A stretch of DNA of 64,000 bases, taken from positions 434,001-498,000 of the forward strand of contig JACKMC010000001.1 of NCBI GenBank assembly GCA_024235595.1. The letters are read 5' to 3'. Below the pieces are notes generated by a model that did not search any database, was not told the DNA's origin, and saw only the letters and a list, made by a program, of their open reading frames with translations. Positions 1 through 7,534 of the stretch are shown piece by piece. The stretch's first letter is position 1; every line of letters starts with the position of its first letter. The translations under genes and the position numbers were made by a program. Source of the DNA: Zoogloeaceae bacterium. GTDB lineage: Bacteria > Pseudomonadota > Gammaproteobacteria > Burkholderiales > Rhodocyclaceae.

Positions 1-400
1 TTGCTGTTCGGTTCTCGGGTTGCCTTCGGTCGGCGCCTGTTGGCCGGGTCTCGCCCCGGCGGGCGACCATCTTTCTTGTGGCGACAAGAAAGATGGATAA
101 AGAAACGCCCCCTGCCGCAGCGCCGGCTCTCGCCGGTGCCCTCGCTCCACCCGCGTCCGGCGGGTCGCGTCGAAACTCGCCCTGCGGGCTCAGACATCGA
201 CGCGACAATTCCCGCCGGCCGCGGGCTGCACTCGGCGCTACAGAAGGGGAAGGCTGCTGCCGGCTCGGCTTCGCCATTGCCGGCGGCGTGTAGCGCCTCC
301 GTTTCGGGCGCAGCATCCGGACACGATTCGTCGCCCCGGCGCAGGCCGGGGTCGAGGGCTTTGGATTTTCAGGGTTTGGTAGGTGGTGCGCGCCCGGCGC
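1..400. repeat. Hairpin-rich intergenic repeat cassette, copy at window edge
   Basis: This stretch carries one almost complete copy of a roughly 370-base cassette that recurs at 12724-15376 and 55985-57150. In order it holds a GCCGGG/CCCGGC hairpin near 50, a 13-base-pair perfect stem at 67-96 around a GGCG loop, a block of GCCGGC-type palindromes, a 10-base-pair inverted repeat (GTCGCGTCGA at 164-173 with TCGACGCGAC at 197-206), and a CCCCGGC/GCCGGGG palindrome near 345. Reading frames cross it in several phases but none is shared with the other copies, so I treat it as non-coding. The copy may continue beyond the left edge. Confidence 0.75.
67..96. repeat. Perfect stem-loop of the repeat cassette (CCATC/GATGG type)
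   Basis: The arms CCATCTTTCTTGT (67-79) and ACAAGAAAGATGG (84-96) pair over 13 bases around the loop GGCG. The inner nine base pairs are shared by the other well-kept copies, while the outer five differ between copies and change together with their partners. Confidence 0.85.
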
Positions 401-462
401 TGCTGAACGGGAGCAGGGTTGCCGGCTCGGCCGGACCATTGCCGATCGTGCTCCCGCTCCGG

Positions 463-1080
463 CTACAGCACGTAACGCAGGATCGCGAAGTAATGCGCTG
501 CGCTGCCGGCCAGCACGAAGAGGTGCCAGATGCCGTGGGCGTGGGTCATGCGGGTGTCGAGCGCGTAGAAGACGATGCCCACTGTATAGAGCACGCCACC
601 GGCCGCAACCCACGCGAAGCCGCTCGTTCCCAGAGCGTCCAGCAGCGGGAACAGGGCCGCAAGGGCGGCCCAGCCCATCAGCACGTAGATCACCACCGAG
701 AGGATTCGCGCGCCGTCCTTCAGCCACAGCTCCTGCAGGCTGCCCAGCGCCGCCAGCCCCCACACCACGCCGAACAGCGACCAGCCCCAGGGGCCGCGCA
801 GGGTGACCAGGCAGAACGGGGTATAGCTGCCGGCGATGAGCAGGTAGATGCTGTGGTGGTCGAGCTCGCGCAGGATGATCTTGGGGCGCCCGCGCAGGCT
901 GTGGTAGAGGGTCGAGAAGCTGTACAGCAACACCAGCGTGAGGCCGTAGATCGAGACGCTCACCACCTTCCAGGGGTCGCCGCCGAGCGCCGCCCGGACG
1001 ATCAGCACCACACTGCCCACGAGCGCCAGCACGGCTCCGACGAGATGCGTCCAGGCATTGAGTTTCTCTCCGTGGTACAT
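463..1080 (-). CDS. PAQR/hemolysin III family membrane protein
   Basis: The 205-residue product is a seven-helix-type integral membrane protein of the YqfA/hemolysin III (PAQR) family. It begins with the family-typical EKLNAWTHLVGA stretch and carries the SYTPFCLV block and a late H-x-x-W-H-L-F-V segment, whose histidines are the expected metal ligands. The frame is open for 35 more codons upstream, but the chosen ATG opens directly on the conserved segment. No enzymatic role is established for most bacterial members; membrane stress or lipid sensing has been suggested. It stands alone, with a repeat cassette downstream and about 390 bases separating it from the amidase gene. Confidence 0.85.
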   Translation of the reverse strand: MYHGEKLNAWTHLVGAVLALVGSVVLIVRAALGGDPWKVVSVSIYGLTLVLLYSFSTLYHSLRGRPKIILRELDHHSIYLLIAGSYTPFCLVTLRGPWGWSLFGVVWGLAALGSLQELWLKDGARILSVVIYVLMGWAALAALFPLLDALGTSGFAWVAAGGVLYTVGIVFYALDTRMTHAHGIWHLFVLAGSAAHYFAILRYVL

Positions 1081-1204
1081 CGCGCAGCGCTGTCCTTTGC
1101 CGAATCCCGAGGGCCCGCTCGGCGCTTTCCGACGGCTGGTCGAATGCCGCCCGAGGCGGAAAAACACCGCAGCCGATGCCCACATGCCGACATCCGAAGC
1201 TGCG

Positions 1205-1474
1205 AACGGCGGATTCTACGCCCTGTTTTTCAGACGGGCGCGAGCCCCGCTGGTGCGGAGCCGCCACGGTCCCGCACCAACAAGGGGGAAGACACCAATC
1301 CTGCCGCCTCCCGGACGCCGCGGAGCGCTTGCCCGACCGATCGTGGGTTGGCGCAGGCGGACGCTTTGAGGCGTTCCGTCCTCCCCCGAGAGGCGGGTTT
1401 TGCGCCCCGCAGCTTGCAGGCGGTGCCCTCGCGCGATGCCTGCCGTCGATACCCTGGCGAAGTCCGGATTCGCT
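1205..1474 (-). other. Highly structured non-coding interval
   Basis: Nothing between the amidase stop and the upstream part of the PAQR gene looks coding. Read on the minus strand, the interval offers a long closing stem of GGGGGAGGAC (forward 1376-1385) with GTCTTCCCCC (forward 1284-1293), with internal hairpins. A TGGTGCGG/CCGCACCA hairpin follows, and then a TAGAAT box near 1213. It could be an untranslated RNA or a leader of the PAQR gene. I do not recognise a known family, and GC-rich DNA forms such stems easily by chance. Confidence 0.25.
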
Positions 1475-2203
1475 TCAGGGGGCCTTGGCGGCACTCAGTG
1501 GCTCGACCGACAGGCAGGCCAGAATCCCGGTGGCGATACCGTCCGCCATGCGCGTGCGTCGCGCGGGATCCATGAGCGCCAGTTCCTCGTCGCGGTTCTT
1601 GATCACCCCGGCCTCGAACAACACTGCGGGCAACCGTGTGCGGTAGAGCACCACCAGGTTGTCGTAATAGTGCACCGCAAGCTGGCGGTCGGCCCAGGCA
1701 CGGCGGCGGGCGTTCTTTTCGGTCGGCACGAAGCCCATGCGCTGCAGCCGGGCGCCGATGCTGCGTGCGCAAAGCAGGCTGCGCGGCAAATCGGGATTGT
1801 CCTGCGAGACGAACAGCGAATGCCCCTGCCAGGCATCGGAGTAGGTCCGCGGCTGGCCGTTCCAGGTCCAGCGCTCGAGTTCGGATTCGCTCACCGAATC
1901 GTGGTGTATCGAAACGAACAGATCGACCTCGCCCGCCGCCTCGGGCCGCGCCGCGAGCGTGGGGATGAGGCCATCCTCATTGACCAGCGTCACCGCCACC
2001 GCGCGAGCGCTCAACGCGGCGACGAGATCGCGGGCGAGGTCGCGGTTGAACTCGAACTCGGCACGTCCACGGGCGCTCGTCGCCCCGCCGGCCGCGAGCG
2101 TGTGGCCGACGTCGACCGCGACGCGCGGTACCCCGGCGATCACCGGTGCCGCAGCCACCGCAAGAATGCCGGCCAGTGTCGCGCGCATGAGTAGAAGTTT
2201 CAT
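1475..2203 (-). CDS. N-acetylmuramoyl-L-alanine amidase (Amidase_3 type)
   Basis: The 242-residue product has an N-terminal signal peptide (about residues 1-23) and a zinc amidase domain of the AmiA/AmiC type. The motifs are VAVDVGHT (first zinc histidine), a glutamate in EFEFNRDLA, LFVSIHHDS (second histidine) and the catalytic glutamate in LFEAGVI near the end. Such enzymes cut the bond between MurNAc and the peptide stem in the periplasm during cell separation or recycling. The start was set at the ATG that directly precedes the signal peptide. Only 17 bases separate it from the CRISPR repeat remnant upstream, so its promoter probably lies within former CRISPR-Cas sequence. Confidence 0.88.
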   Translation of the reverse strand: MKLLLMRATLAGILAVAAAPVIAGVPRVAVDVGHTLAAGGATSARGRAEFEFNRDLARDLVAALSARAVAVTLVNEDGLIPTLAARPEAAGEVDLFVSIHHDSVSESELERWTWNGQPRTYSDAWQGHSLFVSQDNPDLPRSLLCARSIGARLQRMGFVPTEKNARRRAWADRQLAVHYYDNLVVLYRTRLPAVLFEAGVIKNRDEELALMDPARRTRMADGIATGILACLSVEPLSAAKAP

Positions 2204-2220
2204 GCGCGAAAGTGTAGCGG

Positions 2221-2255
2221 GTTTCAATCCACGCCCCGCGTTGCCACGGGGCGAT
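2221..2255 (-). CRISPR. Single remnant type I-C CRISPR repeat
   Basis: The forward strand reads GTTTCAATCCACGCCCCG, the reverse complement of the CGTGGATTGAAAC end typical of type I-C repeats. A perfect seven-base stem (CGCCCCG 2232-2238 with CGGGGCG 2247-2253) matches the repeat hairpin. No second repeat or spacer is visible on either side: the amidase start region follows directly, and the broken cas1 reading frame precedes it. I read this as the last repeat of a lost array. Confidence 0.7.
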
Positions 2256-2261
2256 GCGTGC

Positions 2262-2783
2262 GGCAAAGTATTGCCTTGCGGCTTCGCCCTCGAGGCCGCG
2301 CAGCATGTCGAGGTCGCTTGCCGTGGGCAGCGCGCGCAGGGCAGCGGCCAGATCCCCGGCTGCCCGTGCTATCTGCCCGGCTTCGGTGTCATCCTTGCTC
2401 TCGCGCGCGCCACGCAGCAGTATCTGCCGGCTGTTGCGGATCTTGCCGGCGACCATGTTGCGTGCCACGTCGAGCGCGAAAAGCGGGTCGCGAGACCTGT
2501 CGAACTGGGCGCTGCGCAGCAGCACATTGCCGGAGACCGGCCCTTCGAGCCGTGCCTTGAAGCGACCGTGGCTGTCGAGCATGACCAGCGCAATACCCTC
2601 GTCCGCGGCGCGGTGCATGAGCGGCGTCGAGAGACGGATGTTGCCGAGACAGACGATCGCGCCGAGGTGATGCAGCGGCACGCGCAGGCGGGTGTCGTGC
2701 TCGACCTCGACGCGCAGGGTGTCGTTGTCCAGATGCAGGTAGCTGTCGGGCGTGGTGACGTAGAGCGTGTTGAGCAGTTGCAT
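2262..2783 (-). pseudogene. cas1: Truncated cas1 (type I-C), C-terminal half lost
   Basis: The first 174 residues match type I-C Cas1, the spacer-integration nuclease. They include the start MQLLNTLYVTT, the NTD blocks ending HGRFKARLEG, and the LRGLEGEAARQYF segment carrying the first catalytic glutamate. Full-length family members have about 340 residues; the catalytic histidine and acidic residue of the C-terminal helical domain are missing. The frame runs on into the CRISPR repeat (its GTGGATTGAAAC encodes W-I-E-T) and then out of frame through the amidase start to a stop at 1977. The junction therefore looks like a deletion joining cas1 to the array. It starts three bases after the cas4 stop codon. 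No cas2 is present. Confidence 0.85.
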
Positions 2784-2785
2784 GG

Positions 2786-3412
2786 TCAGGCGTCCGGGTC
2801 GAAGAGATCGCGTCTTTCGGCGACGAATCGGGTGAGGGCATCGGGCTGGCACAGGTCGCGCAGCGAGCAGGCCCGGCAGCGCTCGTCATTGACGGGTGGC
2901 GGAGTGTGGCGCGCAGCCAGCATGCGGCGGATCTCGCCAACGGCCGACTCCACGCGCTCGCGCAGGGCCGGGCCGATGCTGACGGTGCGGCGGCGCTTAG
3001 AGCCGGCGTAGAAGAGCGCACCTTCGGGTACCGGATGCCCGCTCATCTCTTCCAGGCAGAGCGCCTGCCCGGCCAGCTGCAGGTCGTCGCAGGCGGCGAT
3101 GGCGGCTTTCTTGTTGCGGTTGCCGTGCTTGTATTCGATCGGGTAGGGGCTGCCGTCGGGCAGAAACTCGACCACGTCGGCCTTGCCGATCAGGCCGAGC
3201 CGTTCGCTCCACAGCGGCAGCGCCCGCTCCACCCGCAGCCCGGGGCGCAGCTCGACGCCTGCCTGGTCCGCGCGCGCATGGACTGCCTGGCCGCGCTGGG
3301 TGTAGAGGTTGTCCTCGAATAGCTGCTCGAGATGGATCAGCGCGCACTGGCGCGGGCAGTAGGCCCAATGCTGGAGCGCGGACAACGGAATGGGGTCGTC
3401 GCCGTCATTCAT
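2786..3412 (-). CDS. cas4: CRISPR-associated exonuclease Cas4
   Basis: This 208-residue Cas4 looks intact. An N-terminal cysteine pair (YCPRQCAL) and a C-terminal CRACSLRDLC cluster provide the four ligands of the iron-sulfur centre. GKADVVEF and IEYKHG form the RecB-type nuclease site (D and E-x-K). In type I-C systems Cas4 trims prespacers together with Cas1 and Cas2. Here cas1 is truncated and cas2 absent, so canonical adaptation is not possible from this locus. The start was set at the ATG preceding NDGDDPIPLSALQHWAYC. Its upstream region is shared with the divergent antitoxin gene at 3472. Confidence 0.9.
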   Translation of the reverse strand: MNDGDDPIPLSALQHWAYCPRQCALIHLEQLFEDNLYTQRGQAVHARADQAGVELRPGLRVERALPLWSERLGLIGKADVVEFLPDGSPYPIEYKHGNRNKKAAIAACDDLQLAGQALCLEEMSGHPVPEGALFYAGSKRRRTVSIGPALRERVESAVGEIRRMLAARHTPPPVNDERCRACSLRDLCQPDALTRFVAERRDLFDPDA

Positions 3413-3414
3413 TG

Positions 3415-3450
3415 TTGAACCTTCTGCTTGCACCGTTATCATTGATAGCG
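3415..3450 (+). promoter_or_regulatory. Predicted promoter and palindromic operator of the first toxin-antitoxin pair
   Basis: A -35-like TTGAAC (3415-3420) and a -10-like TATCAT (3437-3442) are 16 bases apart. The -10 box lies inside a 17-base palindrome, CGTTATCATTGATAGCG (3434-3450), with one mismatch. Operators over the -10 box are typical for autoregulated antitoxins. The site sits in the 59-base gap shared with the divergent cas4 gene. A ribosome binding site AAAGGAG follows just upstream of the antitoxin start. Confidence 0.5.
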
Positions 3451-3471
3451 TTGACATCAAAGGAGTGGATC

Positions 3472-3720
3472 ATGGCTGACATGGTGCTTCGAAACCTGGA
3501 CGATGAGCTGAAGCAGCGTTTGCGCGAGCGCGCGGCGAAGCACGGCCGGTCGATGTCGGCCGAGCTGCGTGCCATCGTGGCGGAGGCGCTGGCGCGCCCC
3601 GAGCCGACAGACCCCGTCGAGGAGTTCAAACGCCTGGCGGCCAAGGTGCGTGGCTTGAGCGCCGGACGGCCGCAAACGCCGTCGGAGGACTTGCTGCGCC
3701 AGAGCCGGGACGAGCCATGA
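3472..3720 (+). CDS. Antitoxin of VapBC-type pair 1 (FitA/ribbon-helix-helix-like)
   Basis: The 82-residue protein opens with MADMVLRNLDDELKQRLRERA and continues with KHGRSMSAELRAIV. This is the strand-helix-helix pattern of FitA/Arc-like antitoxins. The C-terminal tail would neutralise the toxin. The ATG at 3472 was chosen because AAAGGAG lies just upstream and the fold starts there. Its stop codon overlaps the toxin start (ATGA), as expected for a coupled pair. The pair stands between cas4 and the cas5 remnant and reads against both. Confidence 0.8.
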   Translation: MADMVLRNLDDELKQRLRERAAKHGRSMSAELRAIVAEALARPEPTDPVEEFKRLAAKVRGLSAGRPQTPSEDLLRQSRDEP

Positions 3721-4142
3721 GGTGGGTGGTCGATGCCAGCGTCGCTGCCAAGTGGTTTGCGCCCGAGCCCGATGCGGCCGCGGCGCAACAGGTACTTGGC
3801 GGCGAGCTCCATGCCCCTGATCTGCTGTTTGCCGAAGTGGCCAACATCCTGTGGAAGAAACAACGGCGCGGGGAGTTGGCGGCCGAGGTGCCGGAGATCG
3901 CCGCCCGCATGTTGTTGAATGTCGGGGTGCAGGCGAGTGCATGCGCCGAGCTGATGCCCGAGGCCACGGCGCTGGCGGCCCGCCTCGAGCACCCCGCCTA
4001 CGATTGCTTCTATCTGGCGCTGGCGGTGCGTCACGGCATGGTCATGGTGACGGCAGACCGGCGCCTGGTTGCCCGCTGCCAGCAGCCGGACGCCGCTGAC
4101 CTGCAGCAGTACGTCCGGCCACTGGCAGCGTTCGAGCATTAG
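3717..4142 (+). CDS. vapC: PIN-domain ribonuclease toxin VapC, pair 1
   Basis: The 141-residue protein is a PIN-domain toxin. The acidic metal ligands are visible at D6 (VVDASVA), E40 (FAEVANIL), D96 (YDCFYLALA) and D114 (TADRRLV). VapC toxins cut specific RNAs, commonly initiator tRNA or the 23S sarcin-ricin loop, when not bound by their antitoxin; the target here cannot be read from sequence. The stop codon overlaps the stop of the cas5 remnant on the other strand by two bases, so insertion happened right at that gene end. Confidence 0.88.
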   Translation: MRWVVDASVAAKWFAPEPDAAAAQQVLGGELHAPDLLFAEVANILWKKQRRGELAAEVPEIAARMLLNVGVQASACAELMPEATALAARLEHPAYDCFYLALAVRHGMVMVTADRRLVARCQQPDAADLQQYVRPLAAFEH

Positions 4143-4393
4143 CCCACCCGGCGCTGCAGGCTGACGCCAGCGGGCAGTGCCGCGTCGTCGATGCTCACGG
4201 CGTAGTCGGCGAAACTGCGCGGCACCTCGATGCGCCGCACATGCCAGCGAATCGCCGGTTTCCACAGGATGCTCTCGAACACCGCCCGCGCCGCCGACGG
4301 CGTGATGAGGTCATAGGACACGCGCTCGACTTTCATCTCGGGGCGCGTGAAGCAGGCGAAGTCGCCGGAGACTTCGAGACAGAAAGGAATCAT
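4139..4393 (-). pseudogene. cas5: Truncated cas5 (type I-C) with a foreign C-terminal tail
   Basis: Residues 1-57 match the N-terminus of type I-C Cas5, the crRNA-processing and 5'-handle-binding subunit: CLEVSGDFACFTRPEMKVER, SYDLITPSAARAV and WKPAIRW. Intact Cas5c has over 200 residues; this frame has only 84. From residue 58 the tail (PRSFADYAVSIDDAALPAGV and on) is not Cas5-like. It resembles what I remember of the C-terminal end of Cas7 (Csd2). If so, an in-frame deletion fused cas5 to cas7 and removed cas8c, matching the usual order cas5-cas8c-cas7-cas4. The Cas7 assignment is inference. The protein is unlikely to function. Confidence 0.75.
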
Positions 4394-4421
4394 CGGGGAC
4401 TCTCCACAGGAAATCGGGTCG

Positions 4422-4449
4422 TTGAAGTGCTAGCATGAAACTGTTAAAT
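4422..4449 (+). promoter_or_regulatory. Predicted promoter of the second toxin-antitoxin pair
   Basis: TTGAAG (4422-4427) and TTAAAT (4444-4449) are separated by 16 bases in an AT-rich gap between the cas5 remnant and the divergent antitoxin gene. A GAGGAG ribosome binding site follows at about 4460. No experimental or comparative support is available. Confidence 0.4.
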
Positions 4450-4471
4450 CATGCGGCATGAGGAGTTCGTC

Positions 4472-4699
4472 ATGTTGAAGTCGGTTGGTAGCAGTGGCCA
4501 GCTCACGCTTGGCAAGCGCTATGCGGGGCGGTATTTCGAGATCGAGGAGCGGGCCAACGGCGAACTGCTGTTGCGTCCGGTGAAAGTCCTGCGCGACACG
4601 GGTTCGGCGGATGAACCCCAATCCAGACCGGAGTTCGAGATCGCCGAAGTGGAACAGGTTGTCCTGCCCTCTCGCGAGGAGCGCAATGCCCGTCGCTAA
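4472..4699 (+). CDS. Putative antitoxin of pair 2 (AbrB/SpoVT-like)
   Basis: The 75-residue protein begins MLKSVGSSGQLTLGKRYAGR, which resembles the strand pattern S-S-x-G-Q-x-T-L-x-K of swapped-hairpin AbrB-type antitoxins. An acidic, polar tail follows that could wrap the toxin. The ATG at 4472 has GAGGAG six bases upstream; an in-frame ATG at 4451 lacks a good site. The gene overlaps the downstream PIN toxin gene by 14 bases. The family assignment rests on the short N-terminal pattern and the gene context. Confidence 0.65.
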   Translation: MLKSVGSSGQLTLGKRYAGRYFEIEERANGELLLRPVKVLRDTGSADEPQSRPEFEIAEVEQVVLPSREERNARR

Positions 4700-5105
4700 G
4701 GTGTTCATCGACACCAATGTCTGGGTCTATGCGCATTTGCGAGGTGCCGACGATGCGCGGCACGCGGTCGCGCTTGCCCGGGTCGAGGGTGAAGCGGGCG
4801 CCATAATCAGCCCGCAGGTGGTAGCCGAGTACTACAGCGTGATGCTCAGGAATGGGCGCGCTGATGTGTGGATTCAATCCAACCTCAGGGCGATCTTTGC
4901 CCGCACCCGCCTGCAACCCGCAAATGCTGTGGTGCTCAATGCGGCGCTGGCGCTGCGCAATCGCTACGGGTTTTCGTTCTGGGATTGCCAGATCGCTGCC
5001 GCGGCGCTGGTGGCTGGCTGCACGATCCTGCTCACCGAGGACCTGCAGCATGGGCAGTTGCTCGACGAGCGACTGCGCGTCGTCAATCCGTTTTCGGGCG
5101 GCTGA
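4686..5105 (+). CDS. PIN-domain ribonuclease toxin, pair 2
   Basis: The 139-residue protein has the PIN motifs FIDTNVWVYA (D9), VVAEYYSVM (E48), SFWDCQIAAAAL (D100) and LLTEDLQHG (E118/D119). It is a plausible Mg-dependent RNase toxin and differs clearly in sequence from the toxin at 3717. The start ATG at 4686 is embedded in the antitoxin reading frame. The gene ends 15 bases from the stop codon of cas3, with which it converges. The pair thus occupies the former cas3-cas5 boundary. Confidence 0.85.
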   Translation: MPVAKVFIDTNVWVYAHLRGADDARHAVALARVEGEAGAIISPQVVAEYYSVMLRNGRADVWIQSNLRAIFARTRLQPANAVVLNAALALRNRYGFSFWDCQIAAAALVAGCTILLTEDLQHGQLLDERLRVVNPFSGG

Positions 5106-5119
5106 GTAATGGGACGCGT

Positions 5120-7534
5120 TCATGCCACGAACGCCGCTGGATCGCCGGGTGCCCCCTGCGCGTTTGCACCCAGCACCGCGTCGTAGAACACATCCGATGC
5201 CTGCACATACAGACCGGGGCAGCCTCCGAGTTCCCGGATGTCTCCGCCGGCCAGCAGTCGCTGGATGTCGCGCTGGTACAAGGTGACGCCGTAGCGTTGC
5301 AGCTTGCGCAGCAGGGCGCGGTTCGGCCCGTCGCGCTCGATCTTGCCGACGAGGGCGTCGATGCTTTCCGTTGCGTCCGGGCGGCGGTAGTTCACGATCA
5401 CCGTGCCGCCGTCTTCGTTGTCGATCAGGCGGAAGGCCTCGGCGGCGTCGCGAAAGCGCACCGCACCGCGATCGACGCGCAGCATCTCGCAGATGCCTTT
5501 GCGGTCCAGCCCGGCGTCGGCGTAAAGCTGGCGGAAGAAACGGTCGAACAGGGGCAGCCCGAGCGGGTCGTCGGCTTTTTGGTGCTGCCAGACGGTCTTG
5601 CAGGTGTCGCGTGCCTGTCGCAACAGGCCGGGCGGGGGTTCGGAGGGCGGAACGAAGACGTGAACCTCACCGCCTTCGGCCAGCCGCCCTTCGCGGTTGC
5701 ACCGCCCCGCCGCCTGGGCTATCGAATCCAGGCCGGCCATGGCGCGAAAGACCACGGGAAAGTCGAGATCGACCCCGGCTTCGACCAACTGGGTGCTGAT
5801 CACGCGCACCGGCGTGGCGCCGCCGCCGCGTGCCAGCGCGTTGCGTCGTTCGGCAAGCGCGGCCTTGATGCGGGCAATGGTGTCGCTGCGATGCTGGGGG
5901 CACATCAAGGCCGAGAGGTGGTACAGACCCTCGGGCGCGCGGTCCTTCAGCAAGGCGTGCAGGTCGCGTGCATCCTGGCGGCGGTTGACGATGGTGAGCA
6001 CGGCGGGGAGTGCGGCCATCCGCTCGGCGATGGTCGGCCAGTCTTCAGGCAGATCGAGAGCAGCCGGGCGGTGCACCCGGACGCGCTTGAGCGCAGCGTA
6101 GAGCGCGGGCACGTCATCGATGATTTCGCTGACCGCGTCGGGGTGGAAACCGCGCAGGTCCTTGCGCGTGTCAAAGCCTCGTGTATGGGTCAGCGCCGGC
6201 TGGGTGGCGGTGCACAGCACCAGCGTGACGCCATAGTCCTGAACCAGCAGGCGCAGCACGTCGAGCACCGGCTGCAGGAAGTCCACCGGCAGCAGTTGAG
6301 CCTCGTCGAGCACGATGACGCTGCCGATCAGGTTGTGCAGCTTGCGGCAGCGCGAGGTGCGTCGGGCAAACAGGCTCTCGAAGAGCTGGACATTGGTGGT
6401 GACGATGACCGGCGCGTCCCAGTTCTCGCAGGCGAGACGCGAGCGGGCGGTTTCCTGCCGATCGTCGAGTTCGGCGTTGCTGTGGTGTTCGACGATGTTC
6501 TCGTCACCGAGCACGGTGCGGAAGATGTCGGCCGTCTGTTCGATGATCGAGGTATAGGGAATGGCGTAGATGACCCGGCGCTTGTCGTGCGCGATGGCAT
6601 GGCGCAGCGCGAAACCGAGGCTGGCGAGGGTCTTGCCGCCGCCGGTGGGGACGGTCAAAGTGAATACGCCGGATGGGCGATCCGCTTTCTCATGGCACTG
6701 GCGCAGGATGCCGCTGCGCAGGCGATTGACCGGCGTGTCGGCCGCGGCCGCGGTGAGCGTTGCCATGTAGGTGTCAAAGCGTTCACGCAGGGTGGCGAGC
6801 GAGGCGAAGCCCGCGCGCCGGGCGGCCTGGTCGCCATCCATGAACGCTTCGGTGTCGAGGAAGTCGGCATCGACAAGGCACGAGAACTGCATGCGCAGCC
6901 ACAGTGCGAAGCTGCCCGGTGTGCCTGCCTTTTGATCGGCCGGTACGGTTGCCAGGCTTGGCAGCGGCAGCTCCGGGGCGAGAATCTGTGGCGGTGCTGC
7001 CATGAGCGCATCGCGACACTCTCGTTGCGCATCCTCTCCGGCCAGTCGTTCGTTCAGGCCGCCATGCCAGTTGTCTAGCCCGGCGTGGTGGCCGGCGATG
7101 AGGTAGCCCAGCACATGCGCGACGAATTGCCCGTGCGGTCCGTGGGCATGCGTCAGATGGGCCTGGGCGTGCAGGGCACCAGCCGCGGAGTGCGTTTTGT
7201 CCTTGCCCGCGACACGGCCTTCGATATGTGCGTTCTCGCCGTTCGCTTGACGGATATAGCGCTGAAATCCCGGCCGGTATTTGCCCAGATCGTGCCAGAG
7301 GCCCGCGAATGCGAGCCATTGCGCCGCGTGGAACGGCCTGGCGAACGCGCTGGCCAAGGCCGACACCTTGTTCAGGTGGTCTTCGAGCGCATGGCCGACA
7401 GCGTTGTCGTCCGGCGTGAAGCGCAGGTGGGCGAGTGGCAGGTCTGTCATGGTTGGGTCTTCGTCCAGGGCTTGGGGCGCATTGTCCTGAACGCCGGGCT
7501 CACCGAGTGAGCCCGTCGATGTCCTATCAGTCAT
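5120..7534 (-). CDS. cas3: CRISPR-associated helicase/nuclease Cas3 (type I-C)
   Basis: The 804-residue protein looks complete. The HD nuclease domain shows GLWHDLGKYRPGF, IAGHHAGL and VDADFLDTE. The superfamily 2 helicase shows TVPTGGGKTLASL (Walker A), VIVLDEAQLLP (Walker B), CTATQPAL (motif III), STQLVEAGVDLDFP (motif V) and GRCNREG (motif VI). Cas3 degrades target DNA once Cascade recruits it, but cas7 and cas8c are missing here and cas5 is broken. The longest start overlaps the WYL gene by eight bases. A later in-frame ATG at 7450 (MTDLPLAHLRF) is also possible. With no Cascade genes left, Cas3 is an orphan at this site unless another locus supplies partners. Confidence 0.93.
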   Translation of the reverse strand: MTDRTSTGSLGEPGVQDNAPQALDEDPTMTDLPLAHLRFTPDDNAVGHALEDHLNKVSALASAFARPFHAAQWLAFAGLWHDLGKYRPGFQRYIRQANGENAHIEGRVAGKDKTHSAAGALHAQAHLTHAHGPHGQFVAHVLGYLIAGHHAGLDNWHGGLNERLAGEDAQRECRDALMAAPPQILAPELPLPSLATVPADQKAGTPGSFALWLRMQFSCLVDADFLDTEAFMDGDQAARRAGFASLATLRERFDTYMATLTAAAADTPVNRLRSGILRQCHEKADRPSGVFTLTVPTGGGKTLASLGFALRHAIAHDKRRVIYAIPYTSIIEQTADIFRTVLGDENIVEHHSNAELDDRQETARSRLACENWDAPVIVTTNVQLFESLFARRTSRCRKLHNLIGSVIVLDEAQLLPVDFLQPVLDVLRLLVQDYGVTLVLCTATQPALTHTRGFDTRKDLRGFHPDAVSEIIDDVPALYAALKRVRVHRPAALDLPEDWPTIAERMAALPAVLTIVNRRQDARDLHALLKDRAPEGLYHLSALMCPQHRSDTIARIKAALAERRNALARGGGATPVRVISTQLVEAGVDLDFPVVFRAMAGLDSIAQAAGRCNREGRLAEGGEVHVFVPPSEPPPGLLRQARDTCKTVWQHQKADDPLGLPLFDRFFRQLYADAGLDRKGICEMLRVDRGAVRFRDAAEAFRLIDNEDGGTVIVNYRRPDATESIDALVGKIERDGPNRALLRKLQRYGVTLYQRDIQRLLAGGDIRELGGCPGLYVQASDVFYDAVLGANAQGAPGDPAAFVA

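Noticed and set aside
1..1575. A 524-residue plus-strand open frame
   Set aside because: It runs through the repeat cassette and antisense to the PAQR gene and has no recognisable domain.
2221..2255. A functional CRISPR array
   Set aside because: Only one repeat is present and no spacer or second repeat can be found on either side.
1977..2260. The 3' extension of the cas1 frame as a genuine Cas1 C-terminus
   Set aside because: It reads the CRISPR repeat and then the start of the amidase gene out of frame; the Cas1 catalytic C-terminal domain is absent.
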